Positions 6,605 through 7,945 of a stretch of 7,945 bases of DNA are shown here, piece by piece. The stretch lies in NCBI GenBank assembly GCA_913020705.1, contig CAJWBY010000185.1, positions 1 through 7,945 of the forward strand, written 5' to 3'. The notes under the pieces were generated by a model. The model ran no database searches, was not told the DNA's origin, and saw only the letters and a list, made by a program, of their open reading frames with translations. Within the stretch, counting starts at the first letter, position 1; every line of letters begins with the position of its first letter. This stretch comes from an uncultured Colwellia sp. GTDB lineage: Bacteria > Pseudomonadota > Gammaproteobacteria > Enterobacterales > Alteromonadaceae. The translations under genes were made by a program, and so were the position numbers.

Positions 6605-7078
6605 ATGAAACGAAGTAATTACATTACCCGCGAAGGCTGGGACCGCCTAGATAAAGAATTGAAATATCTTTGGAAGGAAGAGCGGCCACTTATTACTAAA
6701 TCAGTTTCTGAAGCTGCCGCACAAGGCGATAGAAGTGAAAATGCTGAATATATTTATGGTAAGAGACGCTTGCGTGAAATAGACCGACGAGTACGCTTTT
6801 TAGTTAAACGGACAGAAGATTTAACCATTGTTTACCCTAACCCTCAACAAGAAGGCAAAGTGTTTTTTGGTGCTTGGGTCACATTGATTAACGAAGACGA
6901 CCATGAAGTGACTTATCGCGTTGTAGGTCCTGATGAATGGGATGTAAAAAAAGGTGAACTCAGCGTCGATGCGCCCATGGCAAGAGCATTAATTGGAAAA
7001 CGCGTTGACGAAGAAGTGGTTGTACAAACACCTGAAGGTGAACGTGTTTTTGATGTCATTAAAATTTGGTATAAGTAA
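6605..7078 (+). CDS. greB: Transcript cleavage factor GreB
   Basis: GreB enters the secondary channel of backtracked RNA polymerase and stimulates cleavage of the displaced RNA 3' end so elongation can resume. The 157 residues match the usual length (E. coli 158). The N-terminal coiled coil (about 7-77) contains YLWKEERP and the tip GDRSENAEY, with the catalytic acidic residues D42 and E45 both present. RLREIDRRVRFL follows, and the C-terminal FKBP-like domain has QQEGKVFFGAW, VVGPDEWD and DAPMARALIGK. YLWKEERP and QQEGKVFFGAW favour GreB over GreA. Start ATG 6605 fits the family; no clear Shine-Dalgarno precedes it (the leader is A-rich), so initiation may be weak or the leader unusual. It converges on a kinase gene remnant, with 18 bases between the two stop codons and no terminator there. 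Confidence 0.97.
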   Translation: MKRSNYITREGWDRLDKELKYLWKEERPLITKSVSEAAAQGDRSENAEYIYGKRRLREIDRRVRFLVKRTEDLTIVYPNPQQEGKVFFGAWVTLINEDDHEVTYRVVGPDEWDVKKGELSVDAPMARALIGKRVDEEVVVQTPEGERVFDVIKIWYK

Positions 7079-7096
7079 TAGCAAACTCAATTTAGG

Positions 7097-7246
7097 CTAC
7101 ACAGTTAACTTCAAACCAAAACTCACAGATAAACCACCATTTTCACGGTTAATTAAACGTAATTGTCCATCATGATTACTCACAATTTCATTACATAGCG
7201 CTAAACCGATACCAGTACCGGTTTGCTTTGTGTTATGAGCGAACAG
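7097..7246 (-). pseudogene. C-terminal remnant of an EnvZ-like sensor histidine kinase
   Basis: The minus-strand frame ending at 7097-7099 encodes TKQTGTGIGLALCNEIVSNH and then DGQLRLINRENGGLSVSFGL. This is the G2 ATP-lid motif (GTGIGLAL) and the last strands of a histidine kinase ATPase domain. It resembles the end of EnvZ (GTGLGLAIVQRIVDNHNG in E. coli, from memory). Only about 45 codons remain: an in-frame stop lies at 7247-7249, and the residues just ahead of the motif (L-F-A-H-N) are ambiguous, so the break falls between about 7229 and 7247. The histidine box, N box and G1 box are absent, so no function remains. In E. coli greB adjoins ompR-envZ, so a kinase tail beside greB suggests the same old neighbourhood, here cut short. 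Confidence 0.85.
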
Positions 7247-7261
7247 TTATATGAACAATAG

Positions 7262-7280
7262 AAAAAAATCGTTTTGATTT
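7262..7280 (-). terminator. Weak possible terminator of the minus-strand pair
   Basis: On the minus strand AAATC and GATTT pair around AAAAC and are followed by a T-run, directly overlapping the stop of the phospholipase-like gene. The stem is only five AT-rich pairs, so this is tentative. Confidence 0.3.
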
Positions 7281-7693
7281 AATTTAGTGGGATAAGAAGG
7301 CTAACTTGTTTTAATTCGGACTCTGTTAGTTTTGAGTAAAATCTTGGATAAGACCAACCATATCCCCATCTAAATTTTGTCGGTAAAAAAGGTGTTCCAC
7401 CGACTCTAACTCCTGCGAGCATGAGAGCCGCTATTTGAGGCTCCCCAGCGTTAGATACACACGTTTTTAAGGCAAGATCCGATTGCAAGCGTTCTTGATA
7501 AGTTCCACCCTGCCAGTATTCAAGATCATGTTGCTGACAACAACTGAGCCAAAGAGTTTTTTGTTTGAATGTACCGTCAGGAAACGAACTACAGCCATCA
7601 CTGGTAAATGGTTTAAGTGTGTCTGCAGATGCTGTAAATGTTTTGAGCAGTAAGCATTATTATTAATGCTAGCTTTAACATAATAGTGTTCAT
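7279..7693 (-). pseudogene. Frameshifted small secreted protein with phospholipase A2-like motif
   Basis: ATG 7693, preceded by GAAGGA seven bases upstream, begins a clear signal peptide (MNTIMLKLALIIMLTAQ). The mature part lies in another frame: DTLKPFTSDGCSSFPDGT, WLSCCQQHDLEYWQGGTY, LALKTCV, then GVRVGGTPFLPTKFRWGYGW. Removing one A from the AAAA run (complement of 7641-7644) joins them into one 137-residue protein with a good signal-peptidase site after A-S-A. CCxxHD with a nearby tyrosine and an upstream GCxxFPDG loop resembles the calcium loop and His-Asp active site of phospholipase A2 enzymes. That assignment is by motif only, and I cannot name the exact family. The mature frame has no start of its own: a stop lies just upstream of C-L-L-L-K. 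It is either a real recent mutation or a base error. It follows an unrecognised gene by 24 bases, probably in one operon. Confidence 0.65.
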
Positions 7694-7717
7694 GGGGCAT
7701 TCCTTCAGATACGTTTG

Positions 7718-7945
7718 TTATTTTATTACTTTTGCAAAACGTGTTTTTACCGGTGTTTGACAAACATCTAATATCGGTGGAGGTTTTTTGTAGAAAAACG
7801 CATTCTCACGTTTCTTGCGTTTTACGATCATTTCACTGTAAGCAGAATGTTCAGTGTTTTCTACCTGTAGCAAAATTTGCTGTTCTTTAGGCACGTCACT
7901 CATCATTTGCATGCTGATCATTGACGTATAATCTTTTTTCTCAAC
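7718..7945 (-). CDS. Unrecognised protein, C-terminal 75 residues, runs off the window
   Basis: The minus-strand frame is open from the window edge (VEKKDYTSMISMQMMSD) to a stop at 7718-7720, so the start lies beyond position 7945; ATG 7921 is probably internal. The visible part is charged and helical in its first half (VPKEQQILLQVENTEH, EMIVKRKKRENAFF), followed by a proline-rich segment (YKKPPPILDV) and a basic end (TRFAKVIK). It has one cysteine and no membrane segment. I do not recognise the family. Its stop is 24 bases before the ribosome-binding site and start of the phospholipase-like gene, so the two are probably co-transcribed and may act together. Confidence 0.6.
   Translation of the reverse strand, partial: VEKKDYTSMISMQMMSDVPKEQQILLQVENTEHSAYSEMIVKRKKRENAFFYKKPPPILDVCQTPVKTRFAKVIK

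Noticed and set aside
6993..7175. Plus-strand 60-codon frame overlapping the greB end
   Set aside because: Out-of-frame with greB and antisense to the kinase remnant, both of which have clear homology.
7467..7763. Minus-strand 98-codon frame (begins MSNTGKNTFC)
   Set aside because: A third frame across the PLA2-like gene; the signal peptide and CCxxHD sequence lie in the other two frames and explain the region.

Overview
The window looks like AT-rich chromosomal DNA of a marine gammaproteobacterium, probably Alteromonadales (Colwellia/Thalassotalea-like). That placement is an inference from the gene set (CnoX/YbbN, GreB, a fused M16 lipoprotein peptidase, UppP, an EnvZ-like kinase tail), the AT-rich codon use and a HexR-type operator; no database was searched. 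No transposase, integrase, phage gene, tRNA, rRNA or CRISPR array was seen.

Layout, left to right. Positions 1-145 hold an internal piece of metF on the minus strand. It is joined head-to-head, across about 12 bases compatible with both genes, to the C-terminal part of uppP on the plus strand (135-500), so both genes lack their N-terminal halves. After a strong terminator come cnoX (667-1515, TTG start) and its terminator. A gene-poor stretch (1679-2168) follows. It contains an exact match to the HexR consensus palindrome (1956-1970), a good sigma-70 promoter (1979-2008), and about 88 nt of ORF-free sequence ending in a U-tailed hairpin (2073-2103). Together these predict a previously unannotated small RNA that may respond to central carbon metabolism. 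A 12-bp inverted repeat separates it from a minus-strand operon of an SPFH/band-7 membrane protein (2392-3258) and a 60-residue Arc-like ribbon-helix-helix protein (2169-2351). A perfect 25-base palindrome overlaps that operon's promoter.

The largest gene (3488-6337, plus, TTG start) encodes a predicted lipoprotein zinc peptidase of family M16, followed by a bidirectional hairpin terminator. Between it and greB (6605-7078) lies a small minus-strand reading frame of unknown identity (6394-6552). Downstream of greB, in convergent orientation, only the last ~45 codons of an EnvZ-like sensor kinase remain (7097 to about 7240). Beyond that break is another minus-strand pair: a small secreted protein with a phospholipase A2-like CCxxHD motif, interrupted by a one-base frameshift (7279-7693), and the 3' end of an unrecognised gene running off the window (7718-7945).

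The ordinary genes concern protein quality control (CnoX, SPFH, M16) and transcript elongation (GreB); nothing ties them into one pathway. The points most worth following are the HexR-box small RNA candidate, the two gene-breaking junctions near the ends (true rearrangement or assembly/amplification chimera), and the palindrome-controlled SPFH/RHH operon.
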